64,000 nucleotides of DNA. It comes from Candidatus Planktophila sulfonica (GTDB lineage: Bacteria > Actinomycetota > Actinomycetes > Nanopelagicales > Nanopelagicaceae). Positions within the stretch are counted from its first letter, which is position 1, and each line of letters begins with the position of its first letter. Location: NCBI RefSeq assembly GCF_002288065.1, contig NZ_CP016773.1, positions 992,001 to 1,056,000 on the forward strand. Reading direction: 5' to 3'. The notes beneath the pieces are model-generated. The model was not told where the DNA came from, searched no databases, and was given only the letters and a program-made list of their open reading frames with translations. This document shows positions 16,312 to 24,336 of this stretch, in pieces. A program made the translations under genes and the position numbers.

Positions 16312-17625
16312 ATGAGCGGAAATAACATCAATCGAATATTTCTCGCCCGTCTTGCCGGAACTGCTGTTTTCGACCCTAATGGGGATCCTGTTGGCAAGGT
16401 GCGCGATGCTGTCGCGACCCTTCGTTCCAATAATCAATCTCCACGCATCCTGGGACTTGTCGTTGAAGTACCTCTACGTCGACGTGTTTTTGTTCCCATC
16501 ACTCGTGTAACTTCGATTGAATCAGGTGGCGTAGTAATTACCGGGCTTCTTAATATGCGCCGATTTGAAACTCGCGCTGGAGAAATGCTGGTTCTTGGCG
16601 ATCTGCTTGACCGCACAATTACTCTCCTTGAAAACAATGAAGATGTTCTTGTTGAAGATATGGGCATGGAGCAAAATCGCACTGGAGATTGGCTCATCAC
16701 TCGCGTTCACATCATGCGCAAGGGACGCGGTCTTCGTCGCAAGGGTGCAACTTCAACAGTTGCATGGGAAGAAGTCACTGGGTTTGCTCAACACGAATCT
16801 AACCAAGGCGTCTCTAACTTACTTTCAACTCTCTCTAATCTTCGTGCAGCCGACCTTGCAGCGGTAATTCAAGATCTCGCCCCTAAGCGTCGCGTTGAAG
16901 TTGCTCGCGCACTCGATGACGAGCGTCTTGCCGATGTTCTTGAAGAGATGGATGAATCAGAACGCGTTGCTCTCCTTGCAGAACTCGAAGGCGAACGCGC
17001 AGCTGACGTTCTCGAAGAGATGGATCCTGATGATGCTGCCGACTTGCTCCGCGAAATTGGAGAAGAGCGCGCTCAAGAACTTATTGGTTTGATGGATCCG
17101 GAAGATGCTGAAGATGTATTGCGCCTGATGACATATGAGGATTACTCAGCCGGTGGAATGATGACGACCGAACCAATCGTGATGTCCGCTGATTACACAG
17201 TTGCTGATGCTCTCGCTGCTGTGCGCCAGAGTGAAATTTCACCAGCGCTAGCTTCGCAGGTATTTATCGCGCGCCAACCGCTCGAAACTCCAACTGGTCG
17301 ATTTATCGGAATGGTTCATTACCAGCGCTTATTACGCGAACCGCCTTCAACTCTGCTGGGCTCGATTGTTGATACCAATACGCAAGGCGTAAATCCCGAC
17401 GCATCCCTGCATGCAGTTTCGTCATACTTAGCTAGCTACAACTTACTTTCACTGCCAGTTATCGACGCCAATGACCGCCTCTTGGGCGCAGTTACTGTCG
17501 ATGACGTGCTCGATCACTTGTTGCCCGAAAACTGGCGTCATGACCACCGAGATTCTGCAGCAACAACTGCAGCCCTTGAAAGTATCGATACAAACTTCGC
17601 AGAGAATTTCACCGAGGAGGTGTAA
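16312..17625 (+). CDS. Soluble PRC-barrel/MgtE_N/CBS protein
   Basis: 437 residues with no transmembrane helix. Residues about 5-75 are a PRC-barrel-like beta domain, with a second barrel-like stretch to about 150. Residues about 165-275 are the MgtE N-terminal superhelix with acidic repeats (LADVLEEMDESERVALL, DPDDAADLLREIGEERA, DPEDAEDVLRLM). Residues about 280-415 are a CBS pair (GGMMTTEPIVMSADYTVADA, SLPVIDANDRLLGAVTVDDV). In MgtE channels these domains sense Mg2+ and gate the pore, but no pore is present. It is followed two bases later by a DUF1003 membrane protein, a pairing common in actinobacteria. A magnesium-sensing role is inference. Confidence 0.87.
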   Translation: MSGNNINRIFLARLAGTAVFDPNGDPVGKVRDAVATLRSNNQSPRILGLVVEVPLRRRVFVPITRVTSIESGGVVITGLLNMRRFETRAGEMLVLGDLLDRTITLLENNEDVLVEDMGMEQNRTGDWLITRVHIMRKGRGLRRKGATSTVAWEEVTGFAQHESNQGVSNLLSTLSNLRAADLAAVIQDLAPKRRVEVARALDDERLADVLEEMDESERVALLAELEGERAADVLEEMDPDDAADLLREIGEERAQELIGLMDPEDAEDVLRLMTYEDYSAGGMMTTEPIVMSADYTVADALAAVRQSEISPALASQVFIARQPLETPTGRFIGMVHYQRLLREPPSTLLGSIVDTNTQGVNPDASLHAVSSYLASYNLLSLPVIDANDRLLGAVTVDDVLDHLLPENWRHDHRDSAATTAALESIDTNFAENFTEEV

Positions 17626-17627
17626 CG

Positions 17628-18122
17628 ATGGCACGCAACTTTGGTTTGGATACTCCGCGCGAGACTCGTCGTTCGCTCCGAGGAAATATCGACCCAGAAA
17701 CTTTTGGCCGTCTCTCTGAGCGCTTCGCACGTTTCTTAGGTACAGCGCGGTTCTTGGTTTATATGACAGCCTTTGTCTTCAGTTGGGTCTTGTGGAATAC
17801 CTTGGCGCCAAAAGATATTCGCTTCGATACTTATCCATTTATCTTTCTGACTTTGATTCTTTCACTTCAAGCTTCCTATGCAGCGCCGCTCATCTTGCTT
17901 GCGCAGAATCGCCAAGCAGACCGTGATCGCATTGCGCTCAATGAAGATCGCGCTCAGAATGCTCGCAGCATTGCAGATACTGAATATCTCACTCGTGAGT
18001 TAGCAAGTCTTCGTATTGCTTTGGGTGATGTTGCTACTCGCGATTACATGCGTAATGAATTAGGCGATCTTGCAAAAGAGATTGTTGAAGAGTTACGCAA
18101 GCCCGAGTCTGACGCCAAGTAA
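17628..18122 (+). CDS. DUF1003 family membrane protein
   Basis: 164 residues. Two hydrophobic helices at about 38-57 and 66-84 are joined by a short loop, with the conserved FVFSWVLWNTL and FDTYPFIFLTLILSLQASYAAP. A Gln/Asn/Arg-rich segment follows, then a helical cytoplasmic tail. Function unknown. It is coupled to the MgtE-like gene, and its last 30 bases overlap the convergent mrp gene. Confidence 0.87.
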   Translation: MARNFGLDTPRETRRSLRGNIDPETFGRLSERFARFLGTARFLVYMTAFVFSWVLWNTLAPKDIRFDTYPFIFLTLILSLQASYAAPLILLAQNRQADRDRIALNEDRAQNARSIADTEYLTRELASLRIALGDVATRDYMRNELGDLAKEIVEELRKPESDAK

Positions 18123-19211
18123 AGACTTCTCGCGCACAATCAACTGAGAAACAATTGCTTCAATTGCCTTGGCACTTGGGCTTTCAGGAGCTGACACAAC
18201 TACTGGAGCACCAGCATCTCCACCTTCGCGAAGATCTGGGCTAAATGGAATCTTTCCAAGCAGTGGAACATCTGCGCCAACCAACTGTGAAAGGCGACGA
18301 GAAGTTTCTTCTCCGCCGCCTTCGCCGAAGAGCGATGTGAGTTCTCCGCACTTTGCACATGGGTAGGCAGACATATTTTCGATTACGCCAATAACGCGTT
18401 GATGAATTTGGTGAGCAATGCGACCGGCACGTTCTGCAACTTCAGCTGCTGCAATTTGCGGGGTTGTTACTACAACGATTTCAGAGGAAGGAACGAGCTG
18501 TCCCAATGAGATTGCAAGATCTCCGGTACCTGGTGGAAGGTCGATGTAGAGAAGGTCGAGATCTCCCCAGTAAGCATCGGAGAGCAACTGCTCGAGAACG
18601 CGGTGCAGAAGTGGTCCGCGGTATGCGATTGCATCAGAGCGTTCAGGCTTAAACATCTCCATAGAGACTGTCTTCACGCCGAAAGATTCGAGAGGGATAA
18701 ACATTTGATCGATAGCTGTGGGTCTCTGTCCAATAAGCCCCATCAATCGAGGGATTGAGTGGCCGTAGACATCTGCATCAAGAATGCCGACACGTAAACC
18801 CTTTTGCGCAGATGCAACTGCCAAATTGGCAGTCAGTGAAGACTTTCCAACGCCACCTTTACCGGATGCAACACCAATAACGCGAGTAAGTGAATCCTTT
18901 TGAGCGAATGAGATAAAGCTTTCGCGTCCATTGCGAAGAAGCTTTTTAATGTTGGCACGTTGCTCTTCATCCATCACGCCAAAGTTGATTTCAACGGCAG
19001 TGATTCCATCAACTGCTTTTACTGCAGCATCGATATCTTTCTGAAGTCGATCCTTCATAGGACAGCCTGAGATCGTTAAGAGGATTTCTAGCTTTGCAGT
19101 AGTACCTGAAATTTCAACTGCCTTGACCATGCCAAGTTCAGGAAGGGCGCGATGGAGTTCAGGATCTTGGACGGTGGCAAGTGCTGCGTGAACTAATTCA
19201 AGAGTTGTCAT
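18093..19211 (-). CDS. mrp: Mrp/NBP35 iron-sulfur carrier ATPase
   Basis: 372 residues. An N-terminal MIP18-like domain (residues 1-90, with SGCPMKD) is followed by a deviant Walker A P-loop, GVASGKGGVGKSSLTANLA (about 113-131), and the C-terminal CxxC (CAKC) that holds a bridging Fe-S cluster. Such proteins carry or assemble Fe-S clusters and hand them to target enzymes. The ATG overlaps the tatB stop (ATGA). TatB-Mrp-HtrA order is as in mycobacteria. The 3' end overlaps DUF1003 by 30 bp tail to tail. Confidence 0.92.
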   Translation of the reverse strand: MTTLELVHAALATVQDPELHRALPELGMVKAVEISGTTAKLEILLTISGCPMKDRLQKDIDAAVKAVDGITAVEINFGVMDEEQRANIKKLLRNGRESFISFAQKDSLTRVIGVASGKGGVGKSSLTANLAVASAQKGLRVGILDADVYGHSIPRLMGLIGQRPTAIDQMFIPLESFGVKTVSMEMFKPERSDAIAYRGPLLHRVLEQLLSDAYWGDLDLLYIDLPPGTGDLAISLGQLVPSSEIVVVTTPQIAAAEVAERAGRIAHQIHQRVIGVIENMSAYPCAKCGELTSLFGEGGGEETSRRLSQLVGADVPLLGKIPFSPDLREGGDAGAPVVVSAPESPSAKAIEAIVSQLIVREKSLLGVRLGLA

Positions 19212-19513
19212 AGAAGATCGGGATCAATTTTGGAAGATTTTTTTGAGGTCGATGACGTTGGCTCATCATCCATAACGCCAGCGAGTTGCTTCTGGATAAA
19301 TTTCTTTGGACTTAAATCTGTTGGCTTGAGATCTTCAAAACCAGGGCCAAGGTTGCCTTTGAGTTCATCGGTAGCGTTAGTCGCCATCTGACGTGCACGC
19401 TTAATAAATTTAGCGGCATCAACAGCAAAGTTAGGAAGACGTTCTGGTCCCACCAAGATCATTGCGAGAATCGCAAGGCCTATAATTTCGCCGGCTCCGA
19501 AGTCAAAGAACAT
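19208..19513 (-). CDS. tatB: Twin-arginine translocase subunit TatB
   Basis: 101 residues. One N-terminal helix containing GAGEIIGLAILAMILVGPER, the conserved Glu and Pro of TatA/B proteins, then an amphipathic helix (LPNFAVDAAKFIKRARQM) and a charged disordered tail. Position after htrA and before mrp identifies it as TatB rather than TatA. It is the receptor subunit that, with TatC, recognises twin-arginine signals of folded proteins. Confidence 0.88.
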   Translation of the reverse strand: MFFDFGAGEIIGLAILAMILVGPERLPNFAVDAAKFIKRARQMATNATDELKGNLGPGFEDLKPTDLSPKKFIQKQLAGVMDDEPTSSTSKKSSKIDPDLL

Positions 19514-19533
19514 AGTGGCTAAACCCTACTCTG

Positions 19534-20652
19534 CTACTTCGATGCCGTCAGAACGAGGGTGACCGTCTTAGAAATAGCTCCACGCTTATATGTGACTTTG
19601 ATGCTATCTCCGACATTTTGCGCCCTGATAGCGACAATCAGCTCTTCCGGCGAAGTGATTGATCTGCCTTCTATTTCAGTAATTATGTCTCCGGATTTCA
19701 TGCCAGCTTTGGCTGCAGGGCCACCGCGCAAAACAGCGTTTGCAGTCTTTGCAATGAGAGCACCTTCTCCTGAGTAATTCATATCTACGGAGATGCCCAT
19801 CACCGGATATGTTGCCTTGCCATTCTTAATCAATTGATCTGCAGTCTTTCGCGCTTGATTGATTGGAATTGCAAAGCCAAGTCCGATGGAGCCAGCCTGA
19901 GATGAGAAATTTGAACCCAATGAAGCAATCGCTGAGTTCACACCAATTACTGCACCGGTTGCATCAACGAGAGGTCCACCTGAGTTACCTGGATTAATTG
20001 CAGCATCAGTTTGTAGGGCATTGATAAATGAATTCTCTTCACTAGATTCTCCTGCAGTCACAGCGCGATCTTTGGCGCTAATGATGCCGAGTGTGACGGT
20101 TCCAGAAAGCCCCAATGGTGATCCGATTGCTATCACAGAATCTCCGACAGCAACCTTTTCGCTATCTCCAAATTGAAGAGCTTTGAGAGATGCACCAATA
20201 ATTTTGAGTACTGCAAGATCATAAGAGCTATCTCGGCCGACAACTTTGGCATCGTAGGCAGAACCGTCGTTGAGGCGAACGGTGATATCTCCGCCACTGG
20301 TCACGGAGGAAGCAATCACGTGGTTATTTGTAAGTATGTAACCGCTGCTATCGATGACAAATCCCGAACCTGTAGAGCCGCCATCTGAGGAGCGCGCTTC
20401 AATAGATACAACCGATGGAAGTACGCGTTGTGCAATTTCTGCAACAGATCCCACGGGGCGCTCAATCGTTGAAGTAGATTTAACAAGATTAACTGAGTGA
20501 CCGAAGAGTGAACCAGAAGATGCGGCACCAAATGTTCCGCCGATTACTCCTGTTACAAGTGAAAGAACTACCGCTGATCGCAAGGTGATATTTCTGCCGA
20601 GTCCGCTCTTGCTTGGAGCTACCCACCAAGGTCCGCCGTTATTGATGCTCAT
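19534..20652 (-). CDS. htrA: HtrA/DegP-type membrane serine protease
   Basis: 372 residues from ATG 20652; an in-frame ATG at 20694 would overlap the methyltransferase and is less likely. One transmembrane segment (about residues 24-48) puts the protease outside. The trypsin-like triad is visible: His in TNNHVIASS, Asp in SSYDLAVLKI, and Ser in GNSGGPLVD. A single C-terminal PDZ domain follows (GISVDMNYSGEGALI to the end). The family degrades or refolds damaged envelope proteins and shapes stress signalling. Gene order O-methyltransferase-htrA-tatB-mrp is the actinobacterial one. Confidence 0.92.
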   Translation of the reverse strand: MSINNGGPWWVAPSKSGLGRNITLRSAVVLSLVTGVIGGTFGAASSGSLFGHSVNLVKSTSTIERPVGSVAEIAQRVLPSVVSIEARSSDGGSTGSGFVIDSSGYILTNNHVIASSVTSGGDITVRLNDGSAYDAKVVGRDSSYDLAVLKIIGASLKALQFGDSEKVAVGDSVIAIGSPLGLSGTVTLGIISAKDRAVTAGESSEENSFINALQTDAAINPGNSGGPLVDATGAVIGVNSAIASLGSNFSSQAGSIGLGFAIPINQARKTADQLIKNGKATYPVMGISVDMNYSGEGALIAKTANAVLRGGPAAKAGMKSGDIITEIEGRSITSPEELIVAIRAQNVGDSIKVTYKRGAISKTVTLVLTASK

Positions 20653-20665
20653 TCTCTTTACTCTT

Positions 20666-21292
20666 CTATAACTTTGTGGCGAGGAGTAAGCCATCGCCTG
20701 TTGGAATCAGTGTTGTAACCCAAGCTTCGGTATCTAATTTGATTGATTTACCCGCTTCGCGAAGTGCAATCGTCTTTGGGTCGCGTTGTGCAGGATCTTG
20801 CACCTTTGAACCACCGAAGAAATTGTCGATGACGAAAACACCACCGCTTCGTAGAATTCGATGCGCTTCTGAGATTGCAAAGCTGAGATCTTCAGGGTTG
20901 TGGCGAAATACCACTAAGTCATATGCGCGATCAGTGAGCTTAGTCATGACATCCATAACTGAATTAGTGATAAGTCGAAAACGTGGCTGCGCAATATCAG
21001 CCTCCGCTAGAGCCATCTTTGCAATATTTGTATGTTCCATCTCATCATCAATCGAAGTAAGAGTTCCACTTGCCATCATTCCTTCGAGCAACCAAAGCGC
21101 ACCGACACCTGAACCGGTACCGATTTCTACGACTGATTGTGCGCTGAGTTGATGAGCAAGGTGGCGAAGATAGGCGCCAGTACCTTGAGTGACATCAAGT
21201 GCGCCTAGTTCGAGGCCACGTGCTCGAGCTACTGCCTTTATCGCATCTTCTGCAATAAAGGACTCTGCATAAGAATGCGGTGTGATGTTCAT
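20666..21292 (-). CDS. SAM-dependent O-methyltransferase
   Basis: 208 residues from the ATG at 21292, which overlaps the aminopeptidase stop (ATGA). The class I methyltransferase motif I VEIGTGSGVGALWLLEGM binds SAM, SIDDEMEHT carries the ribose-binding acidic residue, and FVIDNFFGGS is the metal/substrate loop of catechol-type O-methyltransferases. It resembles mycobacterial Rv1220c, which lies in the same order near htrA-tatB. Substrate unknown. Confidence 0.88.
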   Translation of the reverse strand: MNITPHSYAESFIAEDAIKAVARARGLELGALDVTQGTGAYLRHLAHQLSAQSVVEIGTGSGVGALWLLEGMMASGTLTSIDDEMEHTNIAKMALAEADIAQPRFRLITNSVMDVMTKLTDRAYDLVVFRHNPEDLSFAISEAHRILRSGGVFVIDNFFGGSKVQDPAQRDPKTIALREAGKSIKLDTEAWVTTLIPTGDGLLLATKL

Positions 21293-22770
21293 GAGAGGGA
21301 CAATATCCAATCGATGAAGAAACGCACGCCGAAACCGGTGCCGCCCTTAGCGTTTTCTCCTGAATCAGTTTCGCTGCGGCCTGTGCCTGCAATATCAAGG
21401 TGCACCCATCGCGCATCGCCAACGAAATGTTCGAGATAGAGAGCGGCGGTTACTGATCCTGCTGAGTAATTTCCTTTATCTGCTGCATGGTTAAGGTCAG
21501 CCACATCACTTTCCAGCGAATCTGCATAATCATCAATCAGTGGCATCTGCCAGACGCGTTCACCAGAAGATTCTCCATTGGCAACGAGCTCTTGAGCCAA
21601 CTTATTGTCGCGCGAATAAAGCGCTGCATATTGGCGGCCAAGTCCAAGTGTTGCTGACCCTGTCAAAGTTGCAATATCAAAGAGGTAATCAGGATCGAGA
21701 TTAGCGACTGCATATGCCAAGCCATCTGCAAGAACGAGGCGACCTTCTGCATCGGTATTGATGATTTCTACAGTTGTACCGCCGTATTGGGTAATGACAT
21801 CAGATGGTCGCTGCGCTGTACCTGAAAGTGCATTCTCTGCACACATCATGAGCACAGTGACTTTGACTTGTGGTTGTAAATCAGGGAGTGCGCTAATTGT
21901 TGCAAGAGCTGCGGCTGCACCAGCCATATCGCTCTTCATCGCAGTCATAAATTCATAAGGACGCTTGAGTGAGACTCCGCCAGTATCGAAGGTGATTCCT
22001 TTTCCGACAATGACAACATGAGGAAGTGCTGCTGCGCTTCGTGCTTTTCCTTTTGGAATATAGGTCAACTCAATGAATCGTGGCCCTGGTTTTGGTGAAG
22101 AATTTCCAACTGCGCGTAGCCCACCAAATGGAGCGAGCTCTTTTCCTGAGAGCACTGAAATGGCTAAACCTTTTTCGTCGGCAATCTTCTTAGCCTCTTC
22201 AGCCATCCAGAGTGGATTCTTGATATTTGAAGGAGTGTGGATCAAGTCGCGTGCTGTGTAGAGCGCGCGAGCAATGACACCCGCTTCTGTAACGGAGGCT
22301 GAATCTTTGGTTGCGATTGCGATGGTTGCAAGCTCTGTTGGTTTACCTGTCTTGAGGTTCCATGAATATGCACCGAGAAGAATCGAGACGCCATGCGCGC
22401 GAATTTCGGCTCGGGATTCAGCAAGGAGTGAGATGAGTTCAATTGCTTTTCCGCGAACTTTCTTTCCTAGCGCAGCTCCCGCAGTACGAAGAGCTGGAAG
22501 TGAACCATCACCAGCGCCAACTAAATACAATCGATCTACCTGCGCGCCGTCGTGAAGTACGGGGATTTCAAAGAGTTCACCGGCCTTACCTGAAGGCTGG
22601 AAGAAGGTGACCTCATCAATGAGGCTAATTTCAAAATACTTTTCAAGCGCTGCGATTAAACGTGAGTTGCCGATGAACTCGACAGGATTATCTCCGCTCT
22701 TTGTAAACCCAAGAGCGAGAACATCTGCACTGATTAGTGAGTCTAAATCAGGTGCGACTGTGTGAAGAAT
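21289..22770 (-). CDS. pepA: Leucyl aminopeptidase (M17) with non-canonical start
   Basis: The M17 metal and active-site block NTDAEGRLVLADGLAY, GKGITFDTGGVSLK and SDMAGAA are intact. The first ATG/GTG/TTG in frame is TTG at 22530, which would remove most of the N-terminal M17 domain. The frame is open upstream to the DUF3117 TAG at 22788, and that stretch reads like a normal M17 N-domain (ADVLALGFTKSG, then EVTFFQPSGKAGELFEIPVL). It contains no ATG, GTG, TTG or CTG. An ATT at 22770, six codons after the TAG, would give 493 residues, the usual family length; I use it as a provisional start. Stop-codon readthrough from DUF3117 is the alternative. Confidence 0.75.
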   Translation of the reverse strand: MLHTVAPDLDSLISADVLALGFTKSGDNPVEFIGNSRLIAALEKYFEISLIDEVTFFQPSGKAGELFEIPVLHDGAQVDRLYLVGAGDGSLPALRTAGAALGKKVRGKAIELISLLAESRAEIRAHGVSILLGAYSWNLKTGKPTELATIAIATKDSASVTEAGVIARALYTARDLIHTPSNIKNPLWMAEEAKKIADEKGLAISVLSGKELAPFGGLRAVGNSSPKPGPRFIELTYIPKGKARSAAALPHVVIVGKGITFDTGGVSLKRPYEFMTAMKSDMAGAAAALATISALPDLQPQVKVTVLMMCAENALSGTAQRPSDVITQYGGTTVEIINTDAEGRLVLADGLAYAVANLDPDYLFDIATLTGSATLGLGRQYAALYSRDNKLAQELVANGESSGERVWQMPLIDDYADSLESDVADLNHAADKGNYSAGSVTAALYLEHFVGDARWVHLDIAGTGRSETDSGENAKGGTGFGVRFFIDWILSLS

Positions 22771-22785
22771 TTTCTGTAATCCGCT

Positions 22786-22965
22786 CTACTTCTTAATGAG
22801 AGCAACAGCGGCTTCAAGAGCGGCGCTGAGGTTATTTGCTTCCTGTGGGTTGAGTTCAACCACGAGGCGTCCGCCGCCTTCGAGAGGGATTCGCATCACG
22901 AGCGAGCGAGCTTCCTTGGTGACTTCCATTGGCCCATCGCCTGTACGAGGTTTCATAGCTGCCAT
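22786..22965 (-). CDS. DUF3117 family small protein
   Basis: 59 residues: MAAMKPRTGDGPMEVTKE, then a beta hairpin RIPLEGGGRLVVELN and a short helix. This is the highly conserved actinobacterial DUF3117 (Rv1211-like), function unknown. A strong AAGGAG site (22979-22974) lies eight bases before the ATG. Its TAG stop is in the same frame as the aminopeptidase that follows. Confidence 0.92.
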   Translation of the reverse strand: MAAMKPRTGDGPMEVTKEARSLVMRIPLEGGGRLVVELNPQEANNLSAALEAAVALIKK

Positions 22966-22973
22966 GGTGGGGA

Positions 22974-22979
22974 CTCCTT
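22974..22979 (-). promoter_or_regulatory. Ribosome binding site of DUF3117
   Basis: AAGGAG eight bases upstream of the ATG at 22965. It is unusually strong for this window, where many starts have none. Confidence 0.75.
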
Positions 22980-23077
22980 GTTTGCTCTTACTTCGGGTGG
23001 GGAAACCTTCTTAAGGAAAGTTACAGGGAGAAGTATCTCGCAGATTGAGCCATGGGTGAAATCGGTGAAAGTGGGGG

Positions 23078-23278
23078 CTAGAGACCTAAAGCCCCTGTGA
23101 GGCGGGCCTTTCCAGACTCAATTACAGCGATTACTGAGCGCTCAGGGACAGATAAGAGGGCGGCAATTTCAGAACTGCTTTGTGAACGCAGATAGTGAAG
23201 GGTCAAGATAAAACGTTCTTCATCGGGCAGAGCAGCGAGGAGTTCAGCCAAAGATTGTGGATTGCTGGCGCCGCTCAT
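23078..23278 (-). CDS. Sigma-70 region 4-like HTH protein
   Basis: 66 residues from ATG 23278; the longer frame to 23350 overlaps the SRPBCC gene. The whole protein is one region 4 module: LAELLAALPDEERFILTLHY followed by the recognition helices SSSEIAALLSVPERSVIAVI. In full sigma factors this contacts the -35 box and the RNA polymerase beta flap, but no region 2 or 3 is present. It may be a stand-alone DNA-binding or polymerase-binding regulator. A TAACCT box lies eight bases before the ATG. Confidence is in the gene and domain, not the role. Confidence 0.72.
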   Translation of the reverse strand: MSGASNPQSLAELLAALPDEERFILTLHYLRSQSSSEIAALLSVPERSVIAVIESGKARLTGALGL

Positions 23279-23330
23279 AGGTATAGAGGTTACTCGCTTG
23301 ATTCTTAAAGAATGCGAGGAAAAGGGTGAC

Positions 23331-23780
23331 TTAGGTAAAAGATCGCGCAAAACGCGCTAGAGATATGCGAACACCTACGTAGAGAAAGGGTGCGATGAGG
23401 GCAAATACCACTTTGGGCGCTTGGATGGTTTCAGACCAGTCAAAACGTGTTGCGCTCGAATTCATTTGCGTTAATTGGAAAGTTCCGGATCCTTTCAAAA
23501 TCTTTCCCACATGTTCGACATCGCAACGATGTGGAGGTTGCCACGTCGTAACAACCATGAGATCTAATAACCCTAAGAATCCGAAGCGTGGATAGATTCG
23601 ATGCAATGGTCCGGTGAACGCTGCAATGGATGTTCCGACGCCTTCGGTTTCTTGCGAAGTTACCCAGACTTTTGTCTGCAACATCCATTCACCTTGTGAT
23701 TGCCAATCCGCAATCTTCTTCCAGACTGAATCAACTGGAGCAGGAATTGTGAGACTGATTGAAAGAGTGTTACTTGCCAT
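23331..23780 (-). CDS. SRPBCC-family (polyketide cyclase-like) protein
   Basis: 149 residues from ATG 23780, overlapping the LOG gene stop. A START/Bet v1-type fold is indicated by the N-terminal strand and PAPVDSVWKKIADWQSQGEW, the central TGPLHRIYPRFGFL, and a long C-terminal helix. Such proteins hold hydrophobic ligands; most are uncharacterised. No ligand can be proposed. Confidence 0.8.
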   Translation of the reverse strand: MASNTLSISLTIPAPVDSVWKKIADWQSQGEWMLQTKVWVTSQETEGVGTSIAAFTGPLHRIYPRFGFLGLLDLMVVTTWQPPHRCDVEHVGKILKGSGTFQLTQMNSSATRFDWSETIQAPKVVFALIAPFLYVGVRISLARFARSFT

Positions 23781-24306
23781 GAGCAACCGCTACAGCTTCT
23801 TCAACAGAAGTTGCCCAGTGCAAGAGATCGCGCATTCCGGGCTTAACAAAATTCTCATTTTCAAGATGTTCTACAAGTGCGTGTAGTGGCTGATAGATGC
23901 CATATGGATCAAGGATGATTACCGGCTTATCGTGGAATTTAAGGTAGCGGCCAACCCAAATTTCAAAGAGTTCTTCGAGAGTTCCGAGCCCACCCGGCAA
24001 AGTAATAAAGGCGTCAGAGAGATCTTCAATCTTTGCCTTTCGTGTACGCATTGAATCGACCACAATAAGTTCATCGCTCTCGTGGTCAGCAAATTCAATA
24101 TCAACCAACTTCTGAGGAATGATTCCGATTGTCCGGCCGCCCACACTTCTTGCGCCGCGGGAGATTGCACCCATGGCAGAAATATGGCCTCCGCCAGAAA
24201 CTAATTCAGCTCCACTGCGTGCAATTCCTGAGCCAAGTTCGAATGCGAGGTCGATAAATTTAGAGTCGATAGTCGGAGAGGAAGAACAGAACACTGCAAT
24301 GCGCAT
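23770..24306 (-). CDS. LOG-family nucleotide phosphoribohydrolase (TIGR00730)
   Basis: 178 residues, Rossmann-like. The family signature PGGLGTLEELFEIW is present, with SGGGHISAMGAISRGA near the nucleotide site. LOG proteins hydrolyse nucleoside 5'-monophosphates to base and ribose 5-phosphate; in plants and some actinobacteria this releases free cytokinins, in others the physiological substrate is unknown. Divergent from dapD, as in mycobacteria, where a LOG gene lies near dapD. Confidence 0.9.
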   Translation of the reverse strand: MRIAVFCSSSPTIDSKFIDLAFELGSGIARSGAELVSGGGHISAMGAISRGARSVGGRTIGIIPQKLVDIEFADHESDELIVVDSMRTRKAKIEDLSDAFITLPGGLGTLEELFEIWVGRYLKFHDKPVIILDPYGIYQPLHALVEHLENENFVKPGMRDLLHWATSVEEAVAVAHGK

Positions 24307-24313
24307 GAGGCAC

Positions 24314-24319
24314 AGGATA
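24314..24319 (-). promoter_or_regulatory. -10 box TATCCT for the LOG gene, leaderless
   Basis: TATCCT is followed by seven bases and the ATG at 24306. Confidence 0.55.
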
Positions 24320-24324
24320 GGGGT

Positions 24325-24330
24325 TAGGCT
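24325..24330 (+). promoter_or_regulatory. -10 box TAGGCT for dapD, leaderless
   Basis: TAGGCT is followed by six bases (TAGAAC) and the ATG at 24337. The divergent start sites for LOG and dapD are 31 bp apart. Confidence 0.6.
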
Positions 24331-24336
24331 TAGAAC

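Noticed and set aside
21289-22770. Leucyl aminopeptidase as a pseudogene
   Set aside because: No frameshift or internal stop is seen, and both the catalytic domain and the N-domain appear intact; only the start codon is odd.
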